Shown here piece by piece: positions 45,040 through 54,085 of a stretch of 64,000 bases of DNA (positions are counted from its first letter, which is position 1; the number at the start of each line of letters is the position of its first letter). A model generated the notes under the pieces. The model saw nothing but the letters and a program-made list of their open reading frames with translations, did not search any database and had not been told where the DNA came from. The stretch covers positions 6,457 through 70,456 of the forward strand of contig JAHEAR010000004.1 of the NCBI GenBank assembly GCA_024642665.1, read 5' to 3'. The translations under genes and the position numbers were made by a program. The stretch comes from Bacteroidota bacterium. GTDB taxonomy: Bacteria; Bacteroidota; Bacteroidia; Chitinophagales; Saprospiraceae.

Positions 45040-46623
45040 TTATTTCTGCCAGGTGATCACGGATTCTACCTCCCAGGCGGCTCTGAGACTTTCCAGTTCA
45101 TAGATCATCTTCCTTTCCGCTTGTCGACGGAGATCATAGTTTCCTGTATCCCAGAATCCATTGCGATTTAGGTCTTCCACGATTTCGACCTGATACTTTC
45201 CCGGCATCAGGCGATTAAGTTCAAATACGGTATCAGCTTTTTGATGTATACTATTGTTGATAATCTCTTTGTCCCCGGATCTTAATGTTAGCAGATACGT
45301 CAAATTGGAATCCAATCCATTAACTTTTATTGTATAATCACCAAAAGCATCTGAATCTGCTACCTGAATGGAAATTCTGATTGTATCATTTACATGCCCC
45401 ATAGCATTTTGAAACGCTCCCGGTGATATGGTGAGCAGATGATTAGAATTCAATTTCCAGGGTGCTTTAACCAACAGTAGTCTACCATCCTCATCGTCTT
45501 TGTGAATGGTAAACGGAAGCTGCTGCATAGAATCGACCATCAGACTTATTCCGGAAGTGTCAATCAGGGTAACCGGCACCGGGAGATACAATTTGGCAAC
45601 ACCATAGGGGGGCAACTTTCCGGTCAGGTTTGTAATACTAAAATCATGTATCTCAGTTTTTGAAATCTTTGGCAGTAAAATTTTTACGGTATCATCTGCC
45701 AGTACAACACTCCCCTGATAATTGATTTCAGGTGGATACCAAAAATGAATAGTGTCTCCGGTCCAGGCCGTAACTGCATTATCAATGGGTGGCAAGATCG
45801 ATGGTTTTTGCAGAGGTTTTGGTCCATCCACCATCACTTTGATCCAACCCGGCGTATCATGAATAACATCTCTGATGGCTTTCCTGCTTTCCTTAGGAAA
45901 CATCATTATATCCGGTACAATGATTTTGGGAATATTTGTCAACAGGGTTGAGTCGTACCAACCAAAATATTCGGTTTGTAAATCATATAGAAAATTAAGA
46001 TTGTCATCTATCAGTGCCACCACCTGAAATGCATCGGATCTGATATTAGAAAAATTCCATCGGCCTTCTTTATTTGATCTGGAAATATATTCAGGCTTGA
46101 TTTTGTAAACCGCACTATCCTCCTGTATCGAATGCAACATCACTAAGACATCTGACATAGGTTTTAATGATTTTGAATCCATGACCCGCCCGGAAATGTA
46201 TACCGAATCCAAAACCGGACCGGTGGAAAAAACAAAAGAGAAATTCTCCAACACATTTCCCTCATTCAGATCTGCAATAGATCTGCCAAAGTTGATGGTA
46301 TAGGTAGTTTCTTCTTTAAGGCTATCCGGCAAAGCAATAAGTATCGACTTCCCTTTTTGTTTTACAGTTGGTTGTTTGGGCATCAATGGCGAAATCACCA
46401 GCTGTGAAATGACATCTTTCAGCGTAAACCATTCGTCAAACGTGAGCAGGATCTCCCTTTCTTTAAAGTTTACTTGCTGATTGGGAGTAGACTCTTCCTC
46501 TAAAAGGACCGGTGGCAACTCATCTTTATCCCCTCCGGTTGGTGCCCGTGGAGACGCACAGCCGGTAAAAACGAGCACAAGGGTGATATAGAGCAAGCCC
46601 GAAAAGAGGCGATTTAACAACAT
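45040..46623 (-). CDS. Ig-like domain-containing lipoprotein
   Basis: A 527-residue predicted outer-membrane or periplasmic lipoprotein with lipobox FTGC (C22), followed by the ASPRAPTGGDKDELPP N-terminus common in Bacteroidota. A bacterial Ig-like (SbsA-type) domain covers about 35-130 (NFKEREILLTFDEWFTLKD, TTYTINFGRSIADLNEGN). A carboxypeptidase-regulatory-like segment (DSVYISGRVMD) and further beta-rich domains follow. Function is unknown; a structural or cargo role in the envelope is inferred. A -7 box sits directly before its start. Confidence 0.8.
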   Translation of the reverse strand: MLLNRLFSGLLYITLVLVFTGCASPRAPTGGDKDELPPVLLEEESTPNQQVNFKEREILLTFDEWFTLKDVISQLVISPLMPKQPTVKQKGKSILIALPDSLKEETTYTINFGRSIADLNEGNVLENFSFVFSTGPVLDSVYISGRVMDSKSLKPMSDVLVMLHSIQEDSAVYKIKPEYISRSNKEGRWNFSNIRSDAFQVVALIDDNLNFLYDLQTEYFGWYDSTLLTNIPKIIVPDIMMFPKESRKAIRDVIHDTPGWIKVMVDGPKPLQKPSILPPIDNAVTAWTGDTIHFWYPPEINYQGSVVLADDTVKILLPKISKTEIHDFSITNLTGKLPPYGVAKLYLPVPVTLIDTSGISLMVDSMQQLPFTIHKDDEDGRLLLVKAPWKLNSNHLLTISPGAFQNAMGHVNDTIRISIQVADSDAFGDYTIKVNGLDSNLTYLLTLRSGDKEIINNSIHQKADTVFELNRLMPGKYQVEIVEDLNRNGFWDTGNYDLRRQAERKMIYELESLRAAWEVESVITWQK

Positions 46624-47017
46624 CCTGCAAATATATTAGTATTAGCAGGAAACATGGTTATTAGAATATCTCATATGATTCATATGTTGAGTGAGTTGAG
46701 CACTATGCGCTTAAGGCACATATGGTTAAGAGCGTTTAGATTCAAATCGCTGGCGTTCTTTGGGATGAAAAGTTAAGGGTGCATCGCCTACGCTATGGCT
46801 ACTGTCTCTTGCGCCAAAGCTTCGTCCGACGCCATAGGCTCTGGTCGAAGGTGTCAGCGACGGAGCACGATCAAAGACGGCTAAAAAGGTTAGGAGGTTA
46901 AGTGTTTGTTTGTTTAATAGTTTATGATGGTTATATCGGGTGATGATTGGTGATGAGGTAATATGTTTATTTTGTTCGCCGAAGCCTTGGCGTAGGAGAA
47001 TGCCCTAAGCTCTCTGC
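46624..47017. repeat. Repeat-rich spacer downstream of xerD
   Basis: The 394-base region has no gene. An imperfect inverted repeat pairs 46804-46824 with 46980-46999 (CGAAGCYTTGGCGYARGAGA on the minus/plus strands, about 17 of 20). GGTGATGATTGGTGATGAGG (46940-46959) is the complement of the CATCAC words. TGCCCTAAGCTC (47001-47012) is the complement of GAGCTTAGGGCA at 60197-60208. The last lies right after the xerD stop codon. Confidence 0.65.
46628..46635 (-). promoter_or_regulatory. -7 box abutting the start of the Ig-like lipoprotein gene
   Basis: On the minus strand TATATTTG is followed by CAGG and then the ATG at 46623. As at cinA, transcription would be expected to start at the initiation codon, giving a leaderless mRNA. 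Confidence 0.5.
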
Positions 47018-47932
47018 CTATTTGAATCCTCGATTGAGGGGGTGAAATGAATTGATCGTCTCTCGCAGATACTCGGCATTCAAATGGGTATAAATTTCGG
47101 TAGTGGTTATGGATGCATGCCCTAACATTTCCTGAACAGCCCGAAGATCGGCACCACCCTCCACTAAATGGGTAGCAAAAGAATGCCTGAAACTGTGTGG
47201 TGAAATTATCTTAGTGATTCCGGCATTCCGGGCAGCATCTTTAATAATATTGAACACCATCACGCGGGAAAGTTGTTTCCCGCGTCGATTGAGAAAAAGA
47301 ATATCTCTGGCACTCTTATCGATATTCATCATCCGGTTTCGATCCCCTTCCAGGTACAAATCAATCTGACGCAATGCCTCTTCTCCAATTGGAATCAACC
47401 GCTCTTTATTGTTTTTTCCTAAGACCCTCACAAACTCATGTTCTGCACTGATATGACTGATACGCAATCCCGTCAATTCGGAAACCCGCAGGCCACATGC
47501 ATACAAGGTCTCCAGTATAGCAACATTTCTTGTGCCCTGTGGATGACTTCGATCGATTCCATCAATCATCTCACGAATTTCATCATAGCTGAGAACTTCC
47601 GGCAGATACTGTTCTGTTTTCGGTCCTTCAATCAAGCCGGTCGGATCATTCGTGAGCAGACCTTCCAATATCAAATACTGAAAAAATGAACGCATCCCGG
47701 ATAGCATTCTTGCCTGCGACCTGGAACTAATCTCCACCTCATTGAGCAGGTGAATATATTTTTGCAGATGAAGTAAAACAACTTCTGCCGGAGAGCTGAT
47801 TTTCATCTCCTCAAACATAAATCGTCCCATACCTTTCACATCGCGGGCATAGGCTTCTATACTATGCGCAGAAAGTCCTTTCTCTAACGTGAGATAAGAG
47901 ATATATCCCTTTATTGTTGAATCCCAATCCAT
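47018..47932 (-). CDS. xerD: Site-specific tyrosine recombinase XerD
   Basis: Tyrosine recombinase resolving chromosome dimers at dif. The N-terminal SAM-like core-binding domain covers about residues 1-95. The catalytic residues are R149 (ACGLRVSEL), K173 (LGKNNKERL), H246 and R249 (HSFRHSFATHL), H272 (GHASITTTEIY) and Y281. The length (304 aa) is typical of XerC/D rather than of mobile-element integrases. The frame is open to 47944, but the ATG at 47932 fits the family. No dif-like site was recognised here. Confidence 0.93.
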   Translation of the reverse strand: MDWDSTIKGYISYLTLEKGLSAHSIEAYARDVKGMGRFMFEEMKISSPAEVVLLHLQKYIHLLNEVEISSRSQARMLSGMRSFFQYLILEGLLTNDPTGLIEGPKTEQYLPEVLSYDEIREMIDGIDRSHPQGTRNVAILETLYACGLRVSELTGLRISHISAEHEFVRVLGKNNKERLIPIGEEALRQIDLYLEGDRNRMMNIDKSARDILFLNRRGKQLSRVMVFNIIKDAARNAGITKIISPHSFRHSFATHLVEGGADLRAVQEMLGHASITTTEIYTHLNAEYLRETINSFHPLNRGFK

Positions 47933-47974
47933 TTGAAAGCACAAGGTACAGCCTCATCATGAAATCTCAAGTGG

Positions 47975-50455
47975 CTACCCCTGACCACCGGCCGCAGCCC
48001 GCTGTTTTTCTTCTGTGGCGCCTCCTGCTCTTCTCCTGGAAGGAGCTACCTGTGCATTGCCAAATCGATGTGTATAAGATAGCGTAGCCAAACGCGTATC
48101 CCGGTACACATCAAAAGTTTCAACATAGTTCGTATAGGTAATAACCGCTGCGGGTAGATTTGTCCAAAAGATATCTGTAAAAGTCAGTTTCACCGTAGCC
48201 TGCTTTTCAAACAACTGTTTTTGAATTCCGGCACTCAGCCCCCATCTTGGATCAAGATTCATAAAAGCATATTGTTCCCGGGAGTGATAAGAGAAATTAA
48301 GCTCGGCCGACCAGTCATTTCCTAATACAAATGAATTATTTGTATTAAAATCATACACTACGTTTCCATTATTCAATTCAGTATCTGCGTAATTTCCTTT
48401 ATAGTTTCCGTAGTAACAGGAAAATGAATTAATACTGCTCCACCACTTTCCAATTGAAATCGGAGCATTCAATAACAAGGAGAAGTAATCCACTTCATTG
48501 AGATTCTTGTCTGTCTGCACGGTGATGCGGTCCTCCCCCTCCACAGGGCCAATGACCTGTGTGATATTGTCAGTGGTTCTTGAAAAAGCTACTGTCGCCG
48601 TAAATCGTTGAAACAAGGTATGATTCCATTCAAAAGACCACGTAAACTGTGGATTGAGATAAGGATTACCTTCCCGATAGGTGCTGGGATCAAGATAATA
48701 CTTGAACGGATTCATTTGCTGATAGGATGGACGATCCAGACGACGGCTCATATTGACACCCATCGCATAATTATCCGAAAAGGAATAATTCAGGAAAATA
48801 CTCGGAAATAGATTGGTATAATTACGGTTGAAGGATATTCCATTAATGAGTTGTGTGCCATCTGCTACGGTTTGCTCCACACGCAAGCCGGATTGGATAC
48901 TAAACTTTGTCCAGTTCTGTGAAAAATTCAAGTAGGCTGCATTTATCAATTCATCATATAAAAAATGATTGCTGATCGAACTATCAATCACCGGTTGATT
49001 GACATCACTCGCATTGACAAATTTCAGATCACTATCCGCTTGCACGAAACTGGATTTAATGCCCGCTTCAAAACGAATATACTCAGCTACAGGATAGATA
49101 TAATCAGCCTTCACTGATCGAATATCCAGGATGGCATTGAGATCCCCAAGCAATAAATAATATGGAAGATATTCTTCACCGTCTAAATTATAATACCGGG
49201 TGATGAATTCCTGTCCGGTCGCATTTTCGTACCTGGCCATGTCCAGATCTACAGTCAGCTCCTGTTTTCCTTTCGGGAAGGTGTGTTTTATATTTGCGTT
49301 TAAGGAGTAAGATGGTCGGCTTTCGTTACTCCGGCTATTTGTGGTAAAAGACGAAACTACTTCCTGCATTTCGTTTTCCACTAAACTATGGTTTTCGCCA
49401 TCAGGATGGCCGTTGGATATACTTCCATTGGCCAGAACACCGACGATGGTATTTGGCGAAAGATTGTAATCCACACCAAAACGAAGTGAATGGTATTGAT
49501 ATGGTGATACCAGATAATTTTTTTGATCATAGGCACCAATGGATTTGTTATCCTCAAAAAAGGCGCGATATAATCGCAGATCATTGAATCGTTCCCCCAG
49601 ATTATAATTATACCCTCCATAGAAATTGACCTTCTTTGTTCTATGGTTCATCGACAGTCCAATGCCGCCGTTTCCATACACCCCTTGTCGGTAGTTTGCG
49701 AGAACCGTTCCATTCGTACCCATGCTGGAATCCTTCTTTAATCGTACATCAATGATACCGGCATTGCCTGCAGCATCATATTTGGCCGAAGGGTTGGTGA
49801 TGATTTCAATTCGATCAATACTTCCGGCAGGAAGAGACCGAAGATAGTTGGCCAGTTCCGGCCCGGACATAGGTGTTACTTTCCCATCGATCATAAAGAT
49901 GACGCCGGCTCTACCTCGAATAGAAATCGCATCTGTTGCACTGACCACGATACCCGGTGCTCTTTCCAATACCTCGAGAGCATTTGACCCGGAGGCCAGA
50001 ATACTATTTTCAACATTAATGATCATGCGATCAGCCCGCCGTTCAATAAATGGTTTCTGCGCAACGACGGTGACTTCTGATAGTTGCAAATCATCCGGAC
50101 GAAGAATGATTTCAGGCAGATGGGACATCGGATCTCCTTCAATAATAGTAAATGGCTCTGTGCTATAGGGCTTGAAACCCAGAAATGAAACGTTCAAATA
50201 ATATTCACCGGACGGTATATTTAAAAACTCAAATTTCCCTTCATTATCTGTGAACTCTGCTTTAACAAAAATTGAATCCGGTAATAAAAATAAACTCACC
50301 GTGGCTACATCGACCGGGAGACTTTCATCATCCATTACCACCCCTGCAACGTTATATGCCAGACATGATGATATACCGTACCATGAAAGCAAAAAACACA
50401 AAACTATTTTGGTATAGCAATTCTTTGGAACAATAACCAGCAAGGTGGATTTCAT
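47975..50455 (-). CDS. TonB-dependent outer-membrane receptor
   Basis: An 826-residue outer-membrane protein. Its signal region precedes a carboxypeptidase-like regulatory domain (about 35-120; NVAGVVMDDESLPVDVATVSL). A plug domain follows (about 125-230, with IERRADRMIINVENS and PAGSIDRIEIITNPSAKYD), then an OMP_b-brl_3-type barrel (about 235-805). Substrate unknown; no SusD-like gene is nearby, so it is not a classical glycan-uptake pair. The C-terminus after the last strand (ARRRAGGATEEKQ...) is a basic, glycine-rich tail. It is 42 bases upstream of xerD. Confidence 0.9.
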   Translation of the reverse strand: MKSTLLVIVPKNCYTKIVLCFLLSWYGISSCLAYNVAGVVMDDESLPVDVATVSLFLLPDSIFVKAEFTDNEGKFEFLNIPSGEYYLNVSFLGFKPYSTEPFTIIEGDPMSHLPEIILRPDDLQLSEVTVVAQKPFIERRADRMIINVENSILASGSNALEVLERAPGIVVSATDAISIRGRAGVIFMIDGKVTPMSGPELANYLRSLPAGSIDRIEIITNPSAKYDAAGNAGIIDVRLKKDSSMGTNGTVLANYRQGVYGNGGIGLSMNHRTKKVNFYGGYNYNLGERFNDLRLYRAFFEDNKSIGAYDQKNYLVSPYQYHSLRFGVDYNLSPNTIVGVLANGSISNGHPDGENHSLVENEMQEVVSSFTTNSRSNESRPSYSLNANIKHTFPKGKQELTVDLDMARYENATGQEFITRYYNLDGEEYLPYYLLLGDLNAILDIRSVKADYIYPVAEYIRFEAGIKSSFVQADSDLKFVNASDVNQPVIDSSISNHFLYDELINAAYLNFSQNWTKFSIQSGLRVEQTVADGTQLINGISFNRNYTNLFPSIFLNYSFSDNYAMGVNMSRRLDRPSYQQMNPFKYYLDPSTYREGNPYLNPQFTWSFEWNHTLFQRFTATVAFSRTTDNITQVIGPVEGEDRITVQTDKNLNEVDYFSLLLNAPISIGKWWSSINSFSCYYGNYKGNYADTELNNGNVVYDFNTNNSFVLGNDWSAELNFSYHSREQYAFMNLDPRWGLSAGIQKQLFEKQATVKLTFTDIFWTNLPAAVITYTNYVETFDVYRDTRLATLSYTHRFGNAQVAPSRRRAGGATEEKQRAAAGGQG

Positions 50456-50856
50456 ATCAGATGCATTTGATTTAAAACCAAATTAAATAAGAATACATTG
50501 GAGTCTGTTGGCTTATCGCCTAACCTTCGATATTATTCCCCGAGGAGTGTGGTGCACACGACAGACGTAAAATATTACTTTCAATTATGGATATGCACCA
50601 TCACTTTGGCTAAAATTTTATTTACACAACAATGAGAAGCACTTTGCCAAACTGATTTCAATTCGATGTGATTTCATCAGTATCTATTAACGGATTGATT
50701 CATTGGACAAACAAAGGAATATTGCTCATGAAATGAATGAATACATGGCGAAATGTATTCAGTGGATCACGCATATCAATGACATGATGTTATCATCAAC
50801 CCACCGAAATTCGTTATATTTGTTTTGTACCGACACCCAACGCTGGTATCAGCCAA
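50456..50856. other. Divergent spacer between the TonB-dependent receptor and SDR genes
   Basis: The 401-base region contains a TATATTTG -7 box for the SDR gene (50815-50822). A possible folded element lies near the receptor: GTCTGT (50503-50508) can pair with ACAGAC (50561-50566), and the inner stem GTGTG-gtg-CACAC is at 50547-50559. No gene or repeat word was recognised. Confidence 0.45.
50815..50822 (+). promoter_or_regulatory. -7 box for the SDR gene
   Basis: TATATTTG matches TAnnTTTG and lies 34 bases before the SDR ATG at 50857, giving a leader of about 30 bases. Confidence 0.5.
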
Positions 50857-51687
50857 ATGTCACATATTCTTAAAAACAAGACAGCGATTATCACCGGAGG
50901 AAGCCGAGGTATAGGTCTTGCTATTGCCAGGAAATTAGCAACTTTCGGTGCTAATGTGGTTATTGCCTCCAAAACCACCGAACCTCACCCAAATCTACCA
51001 GGAACTATATATCAGGCTGCGGAAGAGATTAATGCACTTGGCGGAAATGCACTTCCACTGGTGCTTGATCTCCGAAAGGAAGAGCAGATCACGCAGGTGG
51101 TAAAAGATACGGTAGACCATTTTGGAGGCATTGATATTTTGGTCAACAACGCCAGTGCAATCTATCTGGCTGGCATAGAACATACTCCTGCTAAGCGTTT
51201 CGACCTTATGCATCAAATTAATGTCCGTGGTTCATTTTTAATGTCTCAGGCTTGCATTCCATTTCTCAAAGAATCCGCACATGGTCATATCTTAAGTTTA
51301 TGTCCACCGATTGACCTCGATGCTAAATGGTTTGATCACTTTACGGCATATACCATCAGTAAATATGGTATGAGCATGGTGATCAAAGGGCTTGCACAGG
51401 AATTGAAGCCCTACCCTATTGGTGTAAATGGATTGTGGCCACGGACGACGATTGCAACTGCTGCCATTCAAAATCTTCTGGGGGGTGATGCGCTAATCCA
51501 ACAATCCAGATGGCCGACTATTGTCGCGGATGCTGCAGAACAAATTCTTTCATTACCTCCGGGAGAAGTCACCGGTGAATTTTTCATCGACGAAGAAGTG
51601 TTAAGGGAGAATGGGCATACGGACTTCACCAGTTATGCAGTAAATCCTGCAACCGATCTTGCTCCGGATTTGTTTATCCATTTATGA
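50857..51687 (+). CDS. HSDL2-like short-chain dehydrogenase/reductase
   Basis: NAD(P)-dependent SDR of the hydroxysteroid dehydrogenase-like 2 group, 276 residues. It has the nucleotide-binding TGGSRGIG (13-20), the structural ILVNNASAIY (about 94-103), the active-site Tyr and Lys in AYTISKYG and the typical GLWPRTTIATAAIQNLLGG (about 190-208). The SCP2 domain of animal HSDL2 is absent. The substrate is unknown; acyl or lipid-like alcohols are likely. Its stop overlaps the next gene by four bases. Confidence 0.88.
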   Translation: MSHILKNKTAIITGGSRGIGLAIARKLATFGANVVIASKTTEPHPNLPGTIYQAAEEINALGGNALPLVLDLRKEEQITQVVKDTVDHFGGIDILVNNASAIYLAGIEHTPAKRFDLMHQINVRGSFLMSQACIPFLKESAHGHILSLCPPIDLDAKWFDHFTAYTISKYGMSMVIKGLAQELKPYPIGVNGLWPRTTIATAAIQNLLGGDALIQQSRWPTIVADAAEQILSLPPGEVTGEFFIDEEVLRENGHTDFTSYAVNPATDLAPDLFIHL

Positions 51688-52181
51688 AGAAAACAAGGAA
51701 GGACAAAGACTTTATCAAGTCCCCCTATTTTGAGGGTGGGCGAACAGCCTTAGATGCCCATGTCAAAAAAGATCTTCGCTATCCAAAAGAAGCACTGGAG
51801 AAAAAGATTGAAGGTCGGGTATCCGTTCAATATACCGTTGATTTCAAAGGAAAAGTGATTGAAGCGCATGTGATTTCAGGTATTGGACATGGTTGTGATG
51901 AAGAAGCGCTCAGAATTGTGCGTAACCTCCCTTTTAAAGTACCAGAACACGGGAAAATAAAATCGAAATACAGCAGGAAACTTCATATCCATTTCAGATT
52001 ACCCGGTAGTGGATCCGTAAGCACAAAATCCGCTATTAAAAAAGTGGACATAAACCAGATTCCTGCTCAGGGAGTTCAGTTCCAGTATCAGATTACACCC
52101 ACGAAAAAATTGGATACCTCCGTCAAAAAAAATCCTTCTGCTTCGTATCAGATCAATATCACCATCCCGGTCAAAAAGTAA
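51684..52181 (+). CDS. TonB C-terminal domain protein without membrane anchor
   Basis: A 165-residue protein whose residues about 28-112 match the TonB C-terminal fold: RYPKEALEKKIEGRVSVQYT, IGHGCDEEALRIVRNLPFK. The N-terminus is MKKTRKDKDFIKSPYFEGG, with no signal peptide or membrane helix, and there is no proline-rich spacer. As read, it would be cytoplasmic, unlike classical TonB. The start overlaps the SDR stop (ATGA), implying co-translation. Function unknown. Confidence 0.78.
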   Translation: MKKTRKDKDFIKSPYFEGGRTALDAHVKKDLRYPKEALEKKIEGRVSVQYTVDFKGKVIEAHVISGIGHGCDEEALRIVRNLPFKVPEHGKIKSKYSRKLHIHFRLPGSGSVSTKSAIKKVDINQIPAQGVQFQYQITPTKKLDTSVKKNPSASYQINITIPVKK

Positions 52182-52302
52182 AGCAATTATGGCTTATTCA
52201 GCAATTTGCTGCAATCTATAAAATGCACCCTTCGTTATGCTTAGTAATTTGATTTGATTTAACGCAATCGTCGAATACAGGAAATAATAAACGCAAAATA
52301 TC

Positions 52303-54081
52303 ATGGCAAATTCAAGCGCATTAAGAGGAGGTGAATTTATCATCAGGGATACGCCGGCCAGCGAAGTATTTATTCCTGAGGAATTCTCTGAAGAACATAA
52401 AATGATTCGGAAGATGTGTAAGGATTTTGTCAACAAAATCAGAGAAAAAGCACATCTTCTGGAAAATCAGGTTGAACTCATGGAACAGTCGGGTGAACTT
52501 GGTTTGTTGGGTGCTCACATTCCTGAAGAATTTGGAGGACAAACCTTAGATACGAATGCCAATACACTGATTGCTGATGAATTGGGAAAAGCTGGCGGAT
52601 CATTTGATACAACTTTTGCAGCGCACATTGGTATCGGAATGCTGCCTTTATTGTACTATGGCACTGCCGAGCAAAAGAAAAAATATCTACCTAAACTCTG
52701 TTCCGGTGAAATGCAGGCAGCTTATTGCCTGACGGAACCTGGTTCCGGATCAGATGCGCTTGCAGCAAAAACTCGGGCAGACCTATCGGCGGATGGTAAA
52801 AACTATATTCTGAACGGACAGAAAATGTGGATTACGAATGCAGGATTTGCCGATGTATTTACAGTTTTCGCTAAGATCAATGGAGAGCAGTTTACCGGAT
52901 TTATTGTGGATGCTTCCACCGAAGGACTCACGCTGGGACCGGAAGAAAGAAAAATGGGTATCAAAGGATCTTCTACCCGACAGGTGTTTTTTGAAAAAAT
53001 GGCTATTCCGGTAGAAAATATACTCGGTGAAATTGGCAAAGGGCATTTGATTGCATTTAATACCCTCAATATTGGCAGATTCAAATTAGGATCCATGGCT
53101 ATGGGTGGATCAAAACATAGTTTGGAGATCGCGGTGAAGTATGCGAATGAACGACACCAATTTGGCAAACCAATTTCAAGTTTTGGAGCTATCAAGCACA
53201 AACTTGGGGAGATGGGGGCTAAAATCTTTTCCATAGAATCGGCCATCTACAGATTATCTGATATGATGGGAAAACATAAGGACAGTCTGATTGCAGGCGG
53301 AAGCTCTTATGAGATGGCCATGCTTGGGGCAGCCAAAGAATTTGCTTCTGAGTGTGCGATCATTAAAGTGGCCGGATCTGAATACCTTGATTTTGTCATC
53401 GATGAAACCGTCCAGATTTATGGCGGCAACGGTTACTCCGAAGAATATCCGCCGGCCAGAGCCTATCGTGATGCACGCATCAACAGAATTTATGAAGGTA
53501 CCAATGAAATTAATCGGCTGTTACTCGTTGACCGAATCATTCAGAAGGCCATCAAGGGCGAGTTGGATCTTGTAAATCCTGCGTGGGCTGTACAAAAAGA
53601 ATTGATGACCATGCCTTCAAAGATTGAGGAGGATACACCCTGGTCAGCAGAACATCAGGCGATTCAACATTTCAAAAAGAGTATGCTTTTAGTGGCTGGA
53701 GCCGCAGTTAAATACCAAATGGATGGCAAGCATGATCTCCGGGAAGAGCAGGAGATCGTCATGCATATCGCAGATATTGGCATCGAATGTTTCATTTCGG
53801 AATCCCAATTATTGCGTGCAGAAAAACTCAGTTCCTCCCAAATTGAATATCCTCAAGACGTGGTAAAAGCGATTACGCAACTCACAATTTGTGAGAGTCA
53901 GGCCAAAATTCAGAAAATTGCTTCTGATGCGTTAATGGCCTTTGCGACCGGTGACGAGCTCATTATTATGCTCAAAGGAATAAAAAGATTTAGTCAATAT
54001 CCGGCTATGAATACCATCCGCGCAAGAAGAATTATTGCCGATTATCTGATCAAAGGAAACGGGTATAGTTTAGAATTTTAG
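52303..54081 (+). CDS. Long acyl-CoA dehydrogenase
   Basis: FAD-dependent first enzyme of fatty acid beta-oxidation, or a related acyl-CoA dehydrogenase. The core (about 25-410) contains the AYCLTEPGSGSDA flavin segment, WITNAG, RHQFGKPISSF, and the catalytic glutamate E398 in IYEGTNEINR. A C-terminal helical extension (about 420-592) makes it 592 residues against about 380 for short/medium-chain enzymes. This layout recalls very-long-chain types. No other beta-oxidation gene is adjacent. The MOSC gene follows after four bases. Confidence 0.9.
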   Translation: MANSSALRGGEFIIRDTPASEVFIPEEFSEEHKMIRKMCKDFVNKIREKAHLLENQVELMEQSGELGLLGAHIPEEFGGQTLDTNANTLIADELGKAGGSFDTTFAAHIGIGMLPLLYYGTAEQKKKYLPKLCSGEMQAAYCLTEPGSGSDALAAKTRADLSADGKNYILNGQKMWITNAGFADVFTVFAKINGEQFTGFIVDASTEGLTLGPEERKMGIKGSSTRQVFFEKMAIPVENILGEIGKGHLIAFNTLNIGRFKLGSMAMGGSKHSLEIAVKYANERHQFGKPISSFGAIKHKLGEMGAKIFSIESAIYRLSDMMGKHKDSLIAGGSSYEMAMLGAAKEFASECAIIKVAGSEYLDFVIDETVQIYGGNGYSEEYPPARAYRDARINRIYEGTNEINRLLLVDRIIQKAIKGELDLVNPAWAVQKELMTMPSKIEEDTPWSAEHQAIQHFKKSMLLVAGAAVKYQMDGKHDLREEQEIVMHIADIGIECFISESQLLRAEKLSSSQIEYPQDVVKAITQLTICESQAKIQKIASDALMAFATGDELIIMLKGIKRFSQYPAMNTIRARRIIADYLIKGNGYSLEF

Positions 54082-54085
54082 ATCC

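Noticed and set aside
47018-47932. Integrase of a mobile element
   Set aside because: Length and sequence fit housekeeping XerD. No attachment sites, tRNA target or phage genes are next to it.
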